Source: Agapanthus africanus (Eukaryota > Streptophyta > Magnoliopsida > Asparagales > Amaryllidaceae). Taken from it: DNA of 64,000 nt. The notes beneath the pieces are model-generated. The model did not search any database. It saw nothing but the letters and a program-made list of their open reading frames with translations, and was not told where the DNA came from. The position numbers and the translations under genes are program-made. Within the stretch, counting starts at the first letter, position 1. Each line of letters starts with the position of its first letter. Location: contig CM057338.1 of NCBI GenBank assembly GCA_030015575.1, positions 310,251,827-310,315,826 of the forward strand, written 5' to 3'. Positions 44,781 to 55,440 of the stretch are shown piece by piece.

Positions 44781-47304
44781 AAGTATGATAACTGAAGTGT
44801 ATGTAAATAGAACATGAATCCAAGCAATAACGAACAGGTAAGAGTTTAATTAGACATGAGTATGTTAAAGCATGACAGGTATATGAAACTGGTTATTCTA
44901 ATCTAACGTGGTTGTTTGTAGTTTAACAAAGAAGGTATGCATGTATACAAGAGTGGTCCATCATACCCCACAGACCAAGGTACAAGAAGTACAAGGCCTC
45001 ATCATAATCCATGGAACAACAGCACAAGCATATTCAAGAGGTGTCTTTTAGTGGACTTTCGTGCCACGTCATACATTCATTACCAACCTACCCCTTATCC
45101 CCCGTGTATTTTAATTACAAGAGTTTATTACTAGTCCAGCCCGAAATCTATGAATACAAGATAGTACAATTCAAGTTCGAGTCCAAGTATTCGATTCATG
45201 TTCAAGTTTTCAGGTCAAGTCGTATTCATGGTTCGGGTCAAGTCAAGTTCATGTTCATTTAAGTTCGGGTTCAAGTTCAAGTTCAACTATGTGATTTGAT
45301 TCAAGTGTTGTTACAATTTATACTTAGTAAGAATTTTTATCTTTTTGAAAACTTCTTAAATTTGGGAACAATCGGGCACCCCCTTTACATGGACAGCAGT
45401 ATTTTTGACTTTCTCAAAAATGATTGCCAACAATAATTCCTTTAATTTGAAGTTTTATCTAAACTAGATAGGTAAGCACCCACTTTCTCTGGCTACCCGA
45501 GGCCTAAAGAATCGGTACTGCTCAACCCATTATTAAACTAAAGTCCTTAAACATTTAACAAGTTGTTTGTTATATGTATTTACATGTTTCGAATTTCTTG
45601 AGAGGGTTTTATGTAAAATAGTTTATTTGAAAATAACCTCGAGAGTGTTTTTTTTATAAAAACATATTAATTAGAAAGTCAAGATTTAATAAAAGTATAT
45701 TTTAGATTTTATGGTATTTTAGTGATAAACCTAGCATTTAAAAGTTTATGCTATTTTTATGAAAATTCTATCTTTTGGAAACTTGAGGGTGTTTTCTTAT
45801 AAACATTAATTAAAAACTTGCTTCTGTTTAATTATTTAGAAAATAGTGATAACCCAAATTAACATAACTTGTTATCTTTTCTTTTATTTTAAATTTTATA
45901 GAAATTATTTATTTTTCTTTAAAACCGTATTTTTTTTCCTTTTGAGACCGTATTTTTGTGAAGAGTTATGCATCCCACTCCACTAAACCCCAGGATGTGT
46001 GATAATCCATACCAACTATAAACGGGTTCTCCTAACGAGGGTTTTAGAGGCGTAATTGCAAATGAAAGGGTTATTTTTAATAATAGAGGGTATTTTATTG
46101 AAATACGATTCTTTCGATCAACGTTAAAGAGCATGAGATCATGTTAAGAGTCCAAGTATGCATGTGTGGGGAAGTTTGCTGTCCCGTGCGTTTATGTCTA
46201 AATGTAACCATCTAGAATTCATGTTAACCACTATAGATTACAAGAAATTTACAATATGTATTCATGTTTAAGGAGAGGCGATTCATAACTTGGGTTTCAT
46301 TGTAACAAGTTAACAACTTCACAAAAAATATCTTTTCCAAACGATAAAATATTTTAGATGTAGAGGATATTAATTAGGTATGAGTTTATTTGCTTAGAAT
46401 GATATAGCTACTTAGTAAAGGATTGGATTCAAGGAGGAGAGAATAATATAATATAAAGGACTTACACGGGGTGCAGTACGGTATAACAACCGTATCGCCA
46501 AATAAAAAGGAATGGCAAGCTTCGAACGGTACTCCGATGTTACTAGGGTTGGCAAGATCTTAGGAGAAGTTAGAAGAGAGGAAGGTTGATCCACGATACA
46601 GATGGTGCACGGTAAAAGCTTGAAGGAACAATGATGCGAGAGGAAGATGAGTTTGACTCCTTGAGGGAACTTCATATCTTGAGAATTTGAGAGAATAAGG
46701 TTTTAAGAGTAATATGCATAGAGGAAGAAAACTAGGACTGGGTTGGGTATTTGTAGGAGCGATGGGAAGAGATATGAGAAATTAAAATAAATTTTAAAGA
46801 CATTAAAATAGCTTTAAATTGGGTATATGGAAGGTTGGAAGTTCTCTATTTAATTTCAGGAGTTTTAAAGTATCAAAACGAGCTAAAGGGAAGCCAAGGG
46901 TCACACGTGCACGAGATTGGCTCAATTGGACTACCTTAGGCCGCCGAAACCTGCCCCCGGTAGGCCCTATGTCAGCTCTTGGTCTTGGGGTTCGTGCCAT
47001 GTCTCGTTTCGAGTTTAAATAGCTTATTTATATACCTCCTTTCTATTGCAATGTTTCGTAACCCCGTGTAAATATCGTACAAACTCTTGGCCAAAATGTT
47101 AAAAAGAAAAAATATTAAAAATATTGGAGATGATGGGATTTGAATACGTGGCCGACTGCAATGGAGAGTCTTAACCAATGGGCTATAAGGAGTTTCTTGC
47201 TCAAATTTAACCAAAATAACTTATAACTTAATATCAGCTCAGAAATACACTTATTTATTAATACTGAATTAATACAAGTGTATAGGGATTTCAGGGTCAT
47301 TACA
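44781..47304 (-). repeat. Probable Ty3/gypsy LTR, reversed
   Basis: The right end, read on the minus strand, is TGTAATGACCCTGAAATCCC. This is a frequent LTR start in plant gypsy elements, and an ACAAATACCC TATA-like box lies near 46745. The left boundary is not resolved; sequence up to the element A LTR shows no gene and may include other decayed repeats, including a run of GTTCAAGTTC-type microrepeats at 45160-45290. No partner LTR is in the window. Confidence 0.4.
47125..47205 (-). other. tRNA-like sequence (possible SINE head)
   Basis: On the minus strand TAGCCCATTGGTTAAGAC resembles a tRNA A box (TRGCNNAGYGG). About 30 bases later GTATTCAAATCCC resembles a B box (GGTTCGANNCC), and a T-rich tail follows (about 47100-47120). 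I could not pair an acceptor stem, so it is not a working tRNA gene. It may be a SINE head or a tRNA-derived block in the surrounding LTR. Confidence 0.35.
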
Positions 47305-47689
47305 TTTACCAGTCTCAGACTGGACTCCCTCTGTATCTGAGTCCCCAAAATCCACTTGTTTCTCTTCCTCATCCATAGGAGAGGGACTTCTTAGAAGAGG
47401 AGGAAGCTCGGATACCCGAGGAGTAGGAGACAGAAGTTCTTCACCCTGTGTGATTGGCACTTAAGTCTCCATCCGGGCGACCCCATCACCACCCTGAGCA
47501 GAGGTTGGATTGTTCTCAATAGCAACCTTAATGTTAGCAGCATTAAGGTCATTCGACATTTTAGCTATACAAGTTAAAACTTCATTTGTTAATAAATTAC
47601 CCATGAGTATGAAGACACGCAAAAGAACTTCAGCAAAACCTGAAACCCGAGTCAACCAAAAGCAAGAAGGCCTTACCAACATTTAAACC
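47305..47689 (-). pseudogene. Short gag-like remnant next to an LTR
   Basis: From 47682 leftwards a frame reads MLVRPSCFWL..MSNDLNAANIKVAIENNPTSAQGGDGVARMET. After a stop it continues ITQGEELLSPTPRVSELPPLLRSPSPMDEEEKQVDFGDSDTEG. The acidic, P/S-rich composition and the position just inside LTR-like sequence suggest the start of a gag, but no gag domain is visible. It is cut at 47304 by the gypsy LTR. Confidence 0.3.
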
Positions 47690-47699
47690 CCGTGAAAAG

Positions 47700-48725
47700 A
47701 AGAATTTTTATATGAACTATAAAATACCCCTATATAGGAAAACTTGGCCAAAATTAGCTAAGTGTCCATATAGATCACAAAAGTAATCCTATATATATGA
47801 ACGCTTAGCCAAAATTGGCTAGGTGTCCACATGTATCACAAAAGTGATCCTATATAGGAACACTTAACCAAAATTGGCTAAGTTTCTACATAGATCACAA
47901 AGTGATCCCATATAGGAACACTTAGCTAAAATTGGCTACGTGTTCACATGAATCACAAAGTGATTCTATAGGACTTAGCTAAATTTGGCTAAATCTAGAA
48001 CCCAAGAATTAAGGTCCCGACTAAGTAAGGCTTGGTAGAGAGGGGTCTTAAGGCCTGCAGAGGCAAAAGTCTTTGCCGGGAGGCCTCCGAAAGCTATCAG
48101 GAGGCCTCCTACGGTAGGGAAGCCTCTTCAGGGCACTTGCACATGAAATTTCAAAGAAATTGCAACAGAGCCCCCTCCGTTTTTGGCTATTTTCCAAAAA
48201 AAATCTAGGAAAAACTCTAGTTCTCAAAAATTGGGAGAAATCCCAATTCCATGAAAGGAAATGGCTAATCTTCATTTCAATGGAAGGAGAACAGTGATTA
48301 CTCCTTGTTCTCGATGTCTGGCTAGACGACCCGTAAGGGCTCGTCACCCCTGCCGAGTCGATCGAAAAAAAGATCAACGGCAGGTTGTTAGAGAAGTCGA
48401 AAGACTTCTTATTATCCAAAGAAGCAAAGCCTCACCACCGGTAAACCATCAAACGTACCATGATGGTGAAGGAAACGATGAAGATCTCAAAGAGATCGAA
48501 GAAGTTGATGATCTTCGAATGAGAAAACCCTAGAATTCTCTTGAATTCTTTCTCTTGGAAGGAAACAGAAACTCAAATGAGTTTCGCTCACCCCACCTTT
48601 TGTTTAAATAATAGGGGAGGGGAAGAAGCGATCCAACAAACCGCTGGATCACCGCCATGTGTACATATATGGCCCTTACATGCCATCGCCAAGCCCAGCA
48701 ATTGCTTGGGCCGGCAGGCCTGAAC
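47700..48725 (-). repeat. LTR-like non-coding region, reversed
   Basis: It resembles the Tat/Ogre LTRs in having hairpin repeats at one end and a TATTTAAA box on the minus strand near 48605, followed by an AGGGTTTTCTC leader. The two overlapping frames of 90 and 123 codons at 48048-48533 have no recognisable domain. Ends were not determined. Confidence 0.35.
47707..47990. repeat. ~66-base tandem repeat, about 4.5 units
   Basis: Each unit contains CCTATATAGGAACACTTAG, then CCAAAATTGGCTAAGTGT, then CACAT..ATCACAAAAGTGAT. All three parts are small hairpins (CCTATATAGG, CCAAAATTGG, ATCACAAAAGTGAT). The units decay toward 47990. Confidence 0.75.
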
Positions 48726-49182
48726 TAGAAATTTGTTGGAGTTAAAAATTAGTGCATATCCTTTGTTAGGGAGTGTTTGTTGGAGTTAAAAACCTTAACC
48801 AATGCCTATGAATACTTATAAGTATTCTGATGAAAATTTAATCAAGCTTGAAGCCCAAAAATAGGGTCAAATACACATGAACAAGTCAAATACTTGATCA
48901 AAAGTAAGTGGGCCCCTTATCTTGGGCAGTCCCCTTGAAACGGCTTAAAAAATGAGTTATTTTGGACATCCCTCATTAAGATTCCACCTCCCGATAGTGG
49001 GAGACCCCCTTCCGATGAGAGGCCTCTAAACGAAGGTGTCCCGACACAAAGCAATATTGGGACCCCTTCACAAAAATAGGGTTGACCTATTCTTCAGGAA
49101 ATAGTTTGTGGATTTCCAACCCTCCCCCAACTTTTCTGATATTCAGGGAGTAGGTGTGCACTACTCTCCACTCACAAAGGGG

Positions 49183-49190
49183 TATAAATA
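49183..49190 (+). promoter_or_regulatory. TATA box in the plus-strand hairpin-rich LTR
   Basis: TATAAATA lies within the palindrome GGGGTATAAATACCCC, preceded by CTCCACTCACAAA. This arrangement is common around the core promoter of Tat/Ogre LTRs. Confidence 0.55.
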
Positions 49191-49559
49191 CCCCCTGTGA
49201 GCAACTGATTAAAGATCAAACTATTTTTCTCAAAGCTCTTGAACTTTAGCTAAAGTTCCTTCTGAAGAAGAAGACAGAAGAAGTAGAAGAAGAAGAGAAA
49301 GAAGGTGAGATATAGGAATGGGATAACCCCATTCCTTCACTCTTCTCCCTATTTCTACCTCTCCCTATCTTTCCCTATCCCCCCCTTCTCTATATCTTTC
49401 TGATCAGAGAGACAGAGGAATGAAAACTCATATGAGTTTTCAGCTCTCATTTGCAGAGCTTGAAATGCCATGGCCATGGTTTTCACAGAGAAAGATGAAG
49501 ACCTAGAATACAAAAGTGTTCTTGACTCCCCATGAACTGAACCAAAAACATGGAATGTC

Positions 49560-50700
49560 CCATATTCTGCATATTTGATAAATAGGTCACCCTATTTCCT
49601 AATATCTAAATAGAAATAGATATGTTATTTCTTGAAGAATATAGATCAAAACCCTATATTTCCTTCTTTTAAGCGGAAATAGTGAGTAGAACATCCTATT
49701 CACTCTGAGACACAGATATGTGCCTCTAAAATCATATGAGTGGAAATCCCATTCATTCCTTAAGAAATGAAAAATATGTCTTTAGAATATCTGTGAACAG
49801 GAAAACCTCGTTCATTATTTTAGACATAAAATACATGTCTGATCCATGAATAGGAAAACCCTATTCATGAAACATGAAAATCATGTCTCCTGATCATGTG
49901 AATAGGAAAGCCCTATTCATTTTCAGATAAAAGCATGTTTGTGCATGATGCATGTACATAACAGACATGTATGAATGAAACCCTCCATTCATGTCCTGAG
50001 ATATTCCATGAATATGAAAAACATATTCTCAACCCACTTGTGAATAATATCTTATTCACCTATCCGACATGTAAAAGAACATGTTTGTTTTAGTTAATGC
50101 AGTACCAAGGACACTGTATTCATCACTTAAACATGACCCAAAAGTCATGTATTCACTCTTGAACATAAATCCAAGTATTCATGTTGGACAAACTATTGAG
50201 AATGATACCCCATATTCTGATTATGTGCATGAAACTTAAATAAATGAGTTTCATCAAAAGAAACTCTCAAGAGTTTCCGACTTGGCTTGAAAAAGCCTTC
50301 GGGGGTCCTAGAATGGCCTTTCGGCTACTTCGGGACCCCTCCCGGTCCACTGGGAGGTCTTAAAAAGGCTTCTCAAGATGGAAACATCTATATTTCTTTA
50401 ACATATATGGACCCCATCCAGGGATCTCATCTTCACTTCGAATGAAGTGTTCCCTATTTCAAATGAAGTAGTGTGGACCCCGTCTAGGGTGTCTCACTCA
50501 TGCTTGACTGGTGTGAACCCCACTTAGGGTGTCTTACTTGTATTTCAAATGAAATATTACATATACTTCAAACGAAGTGATACCCTTACCTTAAAGAAGA
50601 TAGTGTGCATCCCATCTAGGATGTCCTACTTGCACACCAGCAGAATTGATGTGGCATCCACCTAGGACAGTGCCCATCAATTTTCATCAAGTTGACACTA
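49560..50700. repeat. Chain of short hairpins in the 48.8-51 kb LTR
   Basis: Roughly every 45-65 bases a hairpin of the form GAATAGGAAAACCCTATTC occurs, with related stems (ATGAATGAAACCCTCCATTCAT, GTGAATAATATCTTATTCAC). From 50430 on come ACTTCGAATGAAGT, ACTTCAAACGAAGT and GGACCCCGTCTAGGGTGTC forms. Loops are short and of similar size. Confidence 0.65.
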
Positions 50701-51429
50701 AAATATCGTCAAGTATTTCCATCCAACTCTCAAATGAGAGCTCTATGTATTTTACATTCTTTTTCCAAATATCGATGTATTTACAATCAAATTGTATACA
50801 AACTAGAACAAAATAAATAAAATATACATTCTTTTGTTTGACCTATATTTGGTATTTACTTTACTAATATATACACAAACCCCTACGCTATAAATATGCG
50901 ATTTAAAATGAGCTAGTACGGTATCCCGTCTAGGTACGTCCTGTGACAATAGAGTGTAATTAACGATACGTGTTTGTACTGGCGGAAGTCTCGAAACTAA
51001 GACCTTCTAGTCAATTCTTAAAACACTAAATAACTTATTTTGTTTAAACTCACCTTTGTTTCAATGTTCATTCACTGGAGGTCCCAAAGAAGGTAAACAA
51101 GGAACAGAGAACAAATATCTAAAAAATTACTTTATTAAAAGACAATTTAATTTTAATGTTATAATAAGGCTTATATAGGCATGAGATAAATTAGATTTGT
51201 TAGAATGAATTCTTCTCGAATCTAATTAAAATATTTTCAAACTTGTTCAATTAAATTTAAATAAATAAAATCTAACTAAATCTAACCAAATTTAAATCTA
51301 ATATAATTATTAAAATCTTCATATCTTAATCAAATCATCGTTTAAATCTTTTGCATGATCTACAATCAAATCTTTTCAAATATTCATTTAAATCTTCCGA
51401 ACGGTCTACAATCAAATCTTTCCAAATTT

Positions 51430-52190
51430 TTGTCTAAAACTTCCTCCTAACACCAATATTCCCCTTGGGGTATCCGCATGCGGTATCCTTAGAGGGGTAC
51501 CCCGAAGGTGGACATTCCCCTTGGAAAGCGTGCCCACAGCAGGTATTTCCTTTGAGGGATACCTGACACAGTGTTTATGGCGTGGATGCCATGAACTGGA
51601 CCTTCAGTCTAATGGGTCTCGTGAATGATCCGAAGACGCTGAAACTCCTAAGGACTAAATCATTGGGTTTCACTCCAGAGTCATCGATTTTATGGTATTT
51701 GATGATGAAAGACGATCCTGCTTCTTCACTGGGGATCTTTTCCGGGGTGAAAACAATGGGATTTTACCCCAAAAAACTCTTCTTGTTTCTTTTCTTTAGA
51801 TTTGAGAAGGAAAGGCAATATCTTTTATTTTTGGTTTGCGACTTAATTTTGTGTTATTTGGATTTTAGGAAGAAAGGAGCTCTTTTCTCTGGGTTATTTT
51901 GAAAAAGAAAATGAGATGATAGCTCATCTCAAAAAGATGGAGATACAAAACCCTAAAAATATTTGAGAGAGAATAAAATTAGTTATCATTTCCTTATGTG
52001 GATGGGTTTTTATACCCTTACATGTGCACTTTTGGACTTTAGCCTTTCGTTATACAAATTTGGCTTTCTTTTACATTTCTTTTCATTTTACATTTGCATA
52101 TTACATCTTTTCTTCTCTAAGATAGGGTCGCCCCATGCTTGGGCTCTTCGCCTTTGTTGGAAAATACGGTGTATTTTTCGACTTCAACAT
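51430..52190 (-). repeat. Tat/Ogre-like LTR, reversed, partial
   Basis: Read on the minus strand it starts TGTTGAAGTCGAAAAATACACCG at 52190, has a TATAAAAA box at 52007-52014, and carries palindromes such as GGGGTACCCC and GGATACCGCATGCGG near 51475. It resembles the element A LTR in layout. The 106-codon frame at 51582-51902 is not recognisable as a protein family. The 3' end, expected near 51.1-51.4 kb, is unclear. Positions 51061-51430 are AT-rich with no feature. Confidence 0.45.
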
Positions 52191-52199
52191 ATCCAATAG

Positions 52200-52768
52200 C
52201 ATATTTACTGACATGGCCATTTAGGTCTCTTTTATAAATAACTTCTATTTTTCGTAGATTCCCTCAATTAGGCCGTCCATCTTTTTCCACAAATTTTTCA
52301 CTTCGATAATCATACTGGAGTCGTATAGACGCTAAAAATATTAATTATCTATTCACATGGCTAGCTAATTCAATTTTTCAATTTTTTTTACTTCAACCTC
52401 ACTATTTTTGTGTTTTATCTATCAATACTCCCACTCCATTTATGTACTTGCCTATTCCCATACATCATAATTTATATCATGTATTTTTTTATCTACTTAG
52501 AATTTTCGTCTATCCATTTAGCTTCTTGCAAACAAACTACACAAATATTTTTTCTAGTCATTTGTATTTGCTAACTCAATCAATTTGCATATAAGTATTC
52601 CTATATTCCATATAGCTAACCTAATTTTACTCTCATAAGGGTTATTTTCGCTAATTTATTATTACCTACAGTCTATCATTAGACTTATCCATGGTCATCC
52701 CTATATATAATCTTATTTCTAAGCCATCCTGCCCACTTGTCTTCGCACCATGATAATTAATGGTGATG
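52200..52768 (-). pseudogene. RTE-type LINE endonuclease remnant
   Basis: On the minus strand, from about 52645 to 52260, frames read RKNICVVCLQEAKWIDENSK and then NIFSVYTTPV..KICGKRW. These match the order of the apurinic-type endonuclease of plant RTE-like LINEs (INIxCVQETKWVGEK ... NVISAYAPQVG ... FWEDLD). Stops and frameshifts are abundant. The 5' side is interrupted at 52768 by a copia element and appears to continue at 55333. Confidence 0.55.
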
Positions 52769-52773
52769 CAATC

Positions 52774-52957
52774 TGTTAGAACAGATAATTGGTGGAAAAG
52801 AGATTTTCTTTAATAAATAATAGAGTGTATGCATGTCCTAATTTATATAAGTTGGGAAACACCCAAATCGGAAAATCCTAAGAAAGAAAGAAAACCTGTA
52901 AATATACAATTATATATAACCTACCAAGTATAGCGATTATATACTATATTTAAAACG
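52774..52957 (-). repeat. 3' LTR of the short-LTR copia element
   Basis: It is 184 bases and closely matches 55157-55327 (AAGAAAGAAAGAAAACCTG, TATACAATTATATATAA, AAGTATAGCGATTATATAC). The minus-strand start is CG instead of TG. Confidence 0.8.
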
Positions 52958-52971
52958 CCCCCTCCCTCCTC
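52958..52971 (-). other. Polypurine tract of the short-LTR copia element
   Basis: GAGGAGGGAGGGGG on the minus strand lies between the pol stop codon and the 3' LTR. Confidence 0.7.
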
Positions 52972-52975
52972 AAAC

Positions 52976-53340
52976 TCACGGTGGATCAAACACCGAGAGT
53001 TTAGATAAGAAAAACTGAAGCTCAGATTGTGTCTGAGCTTTGGTAAATAAATCAGTCACTTCTTCTTTGGAAGAAACAAAAGGAACAGACAGTCGATGTG
53101 CTTGATATTCCTACCGAACGAGATGACAGTCCACTTCAATATGTTTTGTGCGCTCATGAAATATTAGAATGGTTGCAATATGAATTGCACTTTAGTTATC
53201 ACGGTATAAGGGAACGTCAGGAGGTATATCGACACTCATGTCGTGGAGCAGACTTTGTAGCCATTTGAGTTCAGCAGCAGTGTCAGCCATGGCACGATAT
53301 TCTGCTTCAGTGCTGGAACGAGAGACAGTGTCTTGATGCT
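52976..53340 (-). pseudogene. Copia RNase H, C-terminal part
   Basis: The minus strand reads KHQDTVSRSSTEAEYRAMADTAAELKWLQSLL, then DVPLYRDNCSAIHIAT, then HERTKHIEVDCHLVR, then a stop where glutamine is expected, then EYQAHRLSVPFVSSKEEVTDLFTKAQ and the end FFLSKLSVFDPP with TGA at 52976. All copia RNase H blocks (SSTEAEY, D.. SAI, KHIEVDCH) are present. One nonsense change is seen in this part. It is split at codon level by the solo LTR (53341-55047). Confidence 0.9.
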
Positions 53341-55047
53341 TGTTCACACCATAATATTGCATTTATTACCGCACATTCTTCTGCTCGTTTGTTTATAGGT
53401 AGATACTTTTGATCCGTATTTGCTGCATGCTTACAGCTTACAGGTTCCCAGTCCAAAATAATGCAAATCACGCAAAATCTCCATAGTTATACCAAAATCA
53501 GGAACATCTATGAAAAACAGATAAATCCGGTTCCAGTCATCTACACCCGTCCAGTGCCGCTTACCAGTTCAAGAAACAAGACAAATAATAGCAGTCATTC
53601 GTGTCTCGGATAAGTACAGAGCACGAGAGTGACAACACAAAGATCAATAGGTGCACGGAGCTCAAGGGAGATAAAGGCCAAAAGTCAAAATGAGTAGTCA
53701 TTTTGGACTGTCGAAAATCTGAAGATATTTTGGAACTATTTTTCAATTTTGAACCTGTCAAACAGAAAAACAAGACTACATGAGGAAGCCCAAGTAATAC
53801 GATGCATCAAGCCCTCCAAAAGACCGCGGAACTGTGGCCAATATGGCTTTTGGGTAGCGGAACCGCGGCCATATCATGTCTTCTCCAGACCAAATTTTAG
53901 GGCCAGTTTGGTAATTATACATGGCCTCAGAATATGGCCCTAGAGTTTCATTTCTCTACCTATAAATACTCCAGTTTTGAGCCAAACCAAGAATGCCTTT
54001 TCTTTTCTAGGATTTAGTATAGTTTAGTGTGTAGCCTCTTCTTCTTCATCATATATTCTCCATGAAATTATAGTGAGAGTTTTTGAGTGGAAGGTTAATG
54101 ACGATGGGTTTTTTTTCTTAACTTGTATATTTATTTTCTTGTATTGTAATTTTAATTCCTAGTGTAACTTTATTATTTGTTATTAAGTAGTTGTTGGTTT
54201 TCTTTTCTTGTTTTGTTTTCCTTCTCTTCTAATCCGTATTTTCAAGTCATGATATTCAATGGAGTTTCTTGTTTAGGTGAGCGCTCAAGTAGTTAGCTTG
54301 CTACTATTTGTAAAAAACCGTATTTTTCCATTCTTTCTTTTCTTCCTTCTTATTTTATTTTTCTTTTAAATGTGTGAATAAATTCCACACTTGTTAGGGC
54401 TAAGCAAGGTTAGCATGAGGGATGGGAAACTCTCGTGTGCTTCTCTTCGCCAAACACCTTAAAATGAAGTTAGACCAAACAAACACAACCCCTTCTCTTA
54501 GACGCGCTATAAGTGACATATAACCGCGACCTAACTCGAGAAATCATTTGGGCGCACTACAACGTGACATGTAGTTGTGACTTAATTGGATACATGGTTG
54601 CGTATGTTTGGCCTATGATTGGAAATAAAAGCATGTAATGGACGGACAAGGAGCACTAGGAAGGGATTTAGTATTGAAAAGCTTGTTTAAACTCGCAAAT
54701 CTCATTCCTATGTCCTCCTAATCCCCGCTACTTCCGATTATCCCAACATCATTTCAAGAATGGTAAAAGACAACCACAAGACTAATTCTAACTCTACTAA
54801 CCAACCCTAACCCTAACAATTTTACTTAAACAAAATATACGAACACTTAGGATAGAATTGAATATACACATACATCCGTTAATTGACTCGTTTAAAACAA
54901 GAATGGAAAATACACCATCTCCCAGTAGACGATCCGTACTTAACCGGCTAGCTGCAAAGCGACACCGTACGTCTTGATTGCGGTAAGTAGATAACAAAGT
55001 GGAACGCATATCATAAAATATACAGCGGTCGTTCCGCTTGACAATCA
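53341..55047 (+). repeat. Family-L solo LTR
   Basis: It runs TGTTCACACC to TTGACAATCA, 1707 bases, flanked by ATGCT at 53336-53340 and 55048-55052, with no internal region. It is therefore a solo LTR left by recombination between the two LTRs of a full insertion. A TATA box is at 53961-53968. The sequence is clearly more diverged from the young element than its two LTRs are from each other. Confidence 0.92.
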
Positions 55048-55140
55048 ATGCTTACTTCGCCAGGATATAAGTGAAAATCCTAATATGCAATAGCCGGTAG
55101 TGGAGCGGAGAGTGTCGGGATCATCTGCCTATCCATGCAT
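55048..55140 (-). pseudogene. Copia RNase H, N-terminal fragment
   Basis: On the minus strand DDPDTLRSTTGYCILGFSLISWRSKHQ joins exactly, across the ATGCT duplication, to the RNase H part ending at 53340. A TAG replaces the usual tryptophan codon just before ADDPDT. Upstream pol is missing and the sequence runs into the 5' LTR remnant. Confidence 0.85.
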
Positions 55141-55156
55141 AATAGAGTGTATACAG

Positions 55157-55327
55157 GTAATTGGTGGAAAAGTGATTTACCTTAATAAATAATAGAGTGT
55201 ATACAGGTCCTAATTTATACAAGTTGTGAAACGCCCAAATAGGAAAATCCTAAGAAAGAAAGAAAACCTGTAAATATACAATTATATATAATCTACCAAG
55301 TATAGCGATTATATACTATATTTAACA
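55157..55327 (-). repeat. 5' LTR remnant of the short-LTR copia element
   Basis: It begins TGTTAAATATAG on the minus strand and matches the 3' LTR up to CCACCAATTA; its last ~15 bases are replaced by AATAGAGTGTATACAGGT, which also occurs inside the LTR at 55191-55208. Confidence 0.75.
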
Positions 55328-55332
55328 CAATC

Positions 55333-55440
55333 CATCTCTTTCAGGGGAAACTTAGAAAACCATTCGTTGCTTATCGTTATACCGGGATGGTAAGATGCAA
55401 ATCTTCTCGACAGGAATTCCCCGGCGAAATTTTTGTAGTA
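55333..55440 (-). pseudogene. Probable 5' piece of the LINE remnant
   Basis: It lies directly beyond the CAATC duplication, so before the copia insertion it adjoined 52768. It has no domain of its own and is assigned to the LINE only because of this junction. Confidence 0.3.

Larger units (their letters stand above)
48777..51060 (+). repeat. Tat/Ogre-like LTR, plus strand, hairpin-rich
   Basis: It begins TGTTGGAGTTAAAAACCTTAACC, similar in form to the starts of the LTRs at 44780 and 52188 (minus strand). A TATAAATA box sits in GGGGTATAAATACCCC at 49179-49194, followed by a pyrimidine-rich leader and a long chain of hairpins (49560-50700). The right end near 51030-51060 is uncertain and no partner LTR is present. 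There is no coding potential. Confidence 0.5.
52774..55327 (-). mobile_element. Defective Ty1/copia element with short LTRs
   Basis: The target duplication CAATC is at 52769-52773 and 55328-55332. The outer sequences are TGTTAGAACA (left) and TTTAACA (right). In minus-strand order: 5' LTR remnant 55157-55327, the end of pol (RNase H) 55048-55140 plus 52976-53340, polypurine tract 52958-52971, 3' LTR 52774-52957. Everything from the primer site through most of pol is deleted. A family-L solo LTR is inserted in the RNase H sequence. Confidence 0.85.

Noticed and set aside
47125..47205. Functional tRNA gene
   Set aside because: A and B boxes are imperfect and no acceptor or anticodon stem can be paired, so it is listed only as tRNA-like.
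48261..48533. 90-codon plus-strand frame (MANLHFNGRRTVITPC...)
   Set aside because: It overlaps a minus-strand frame in LTR-like sequence and has no recognisable domain; considered as a host or gag fragment but unsupported.
51582..51902. 106-codon plus-strand frame
   Set aside because: Hydrophobic, low-complexity C-terminal half in LTR-like sequence; no family recognised.
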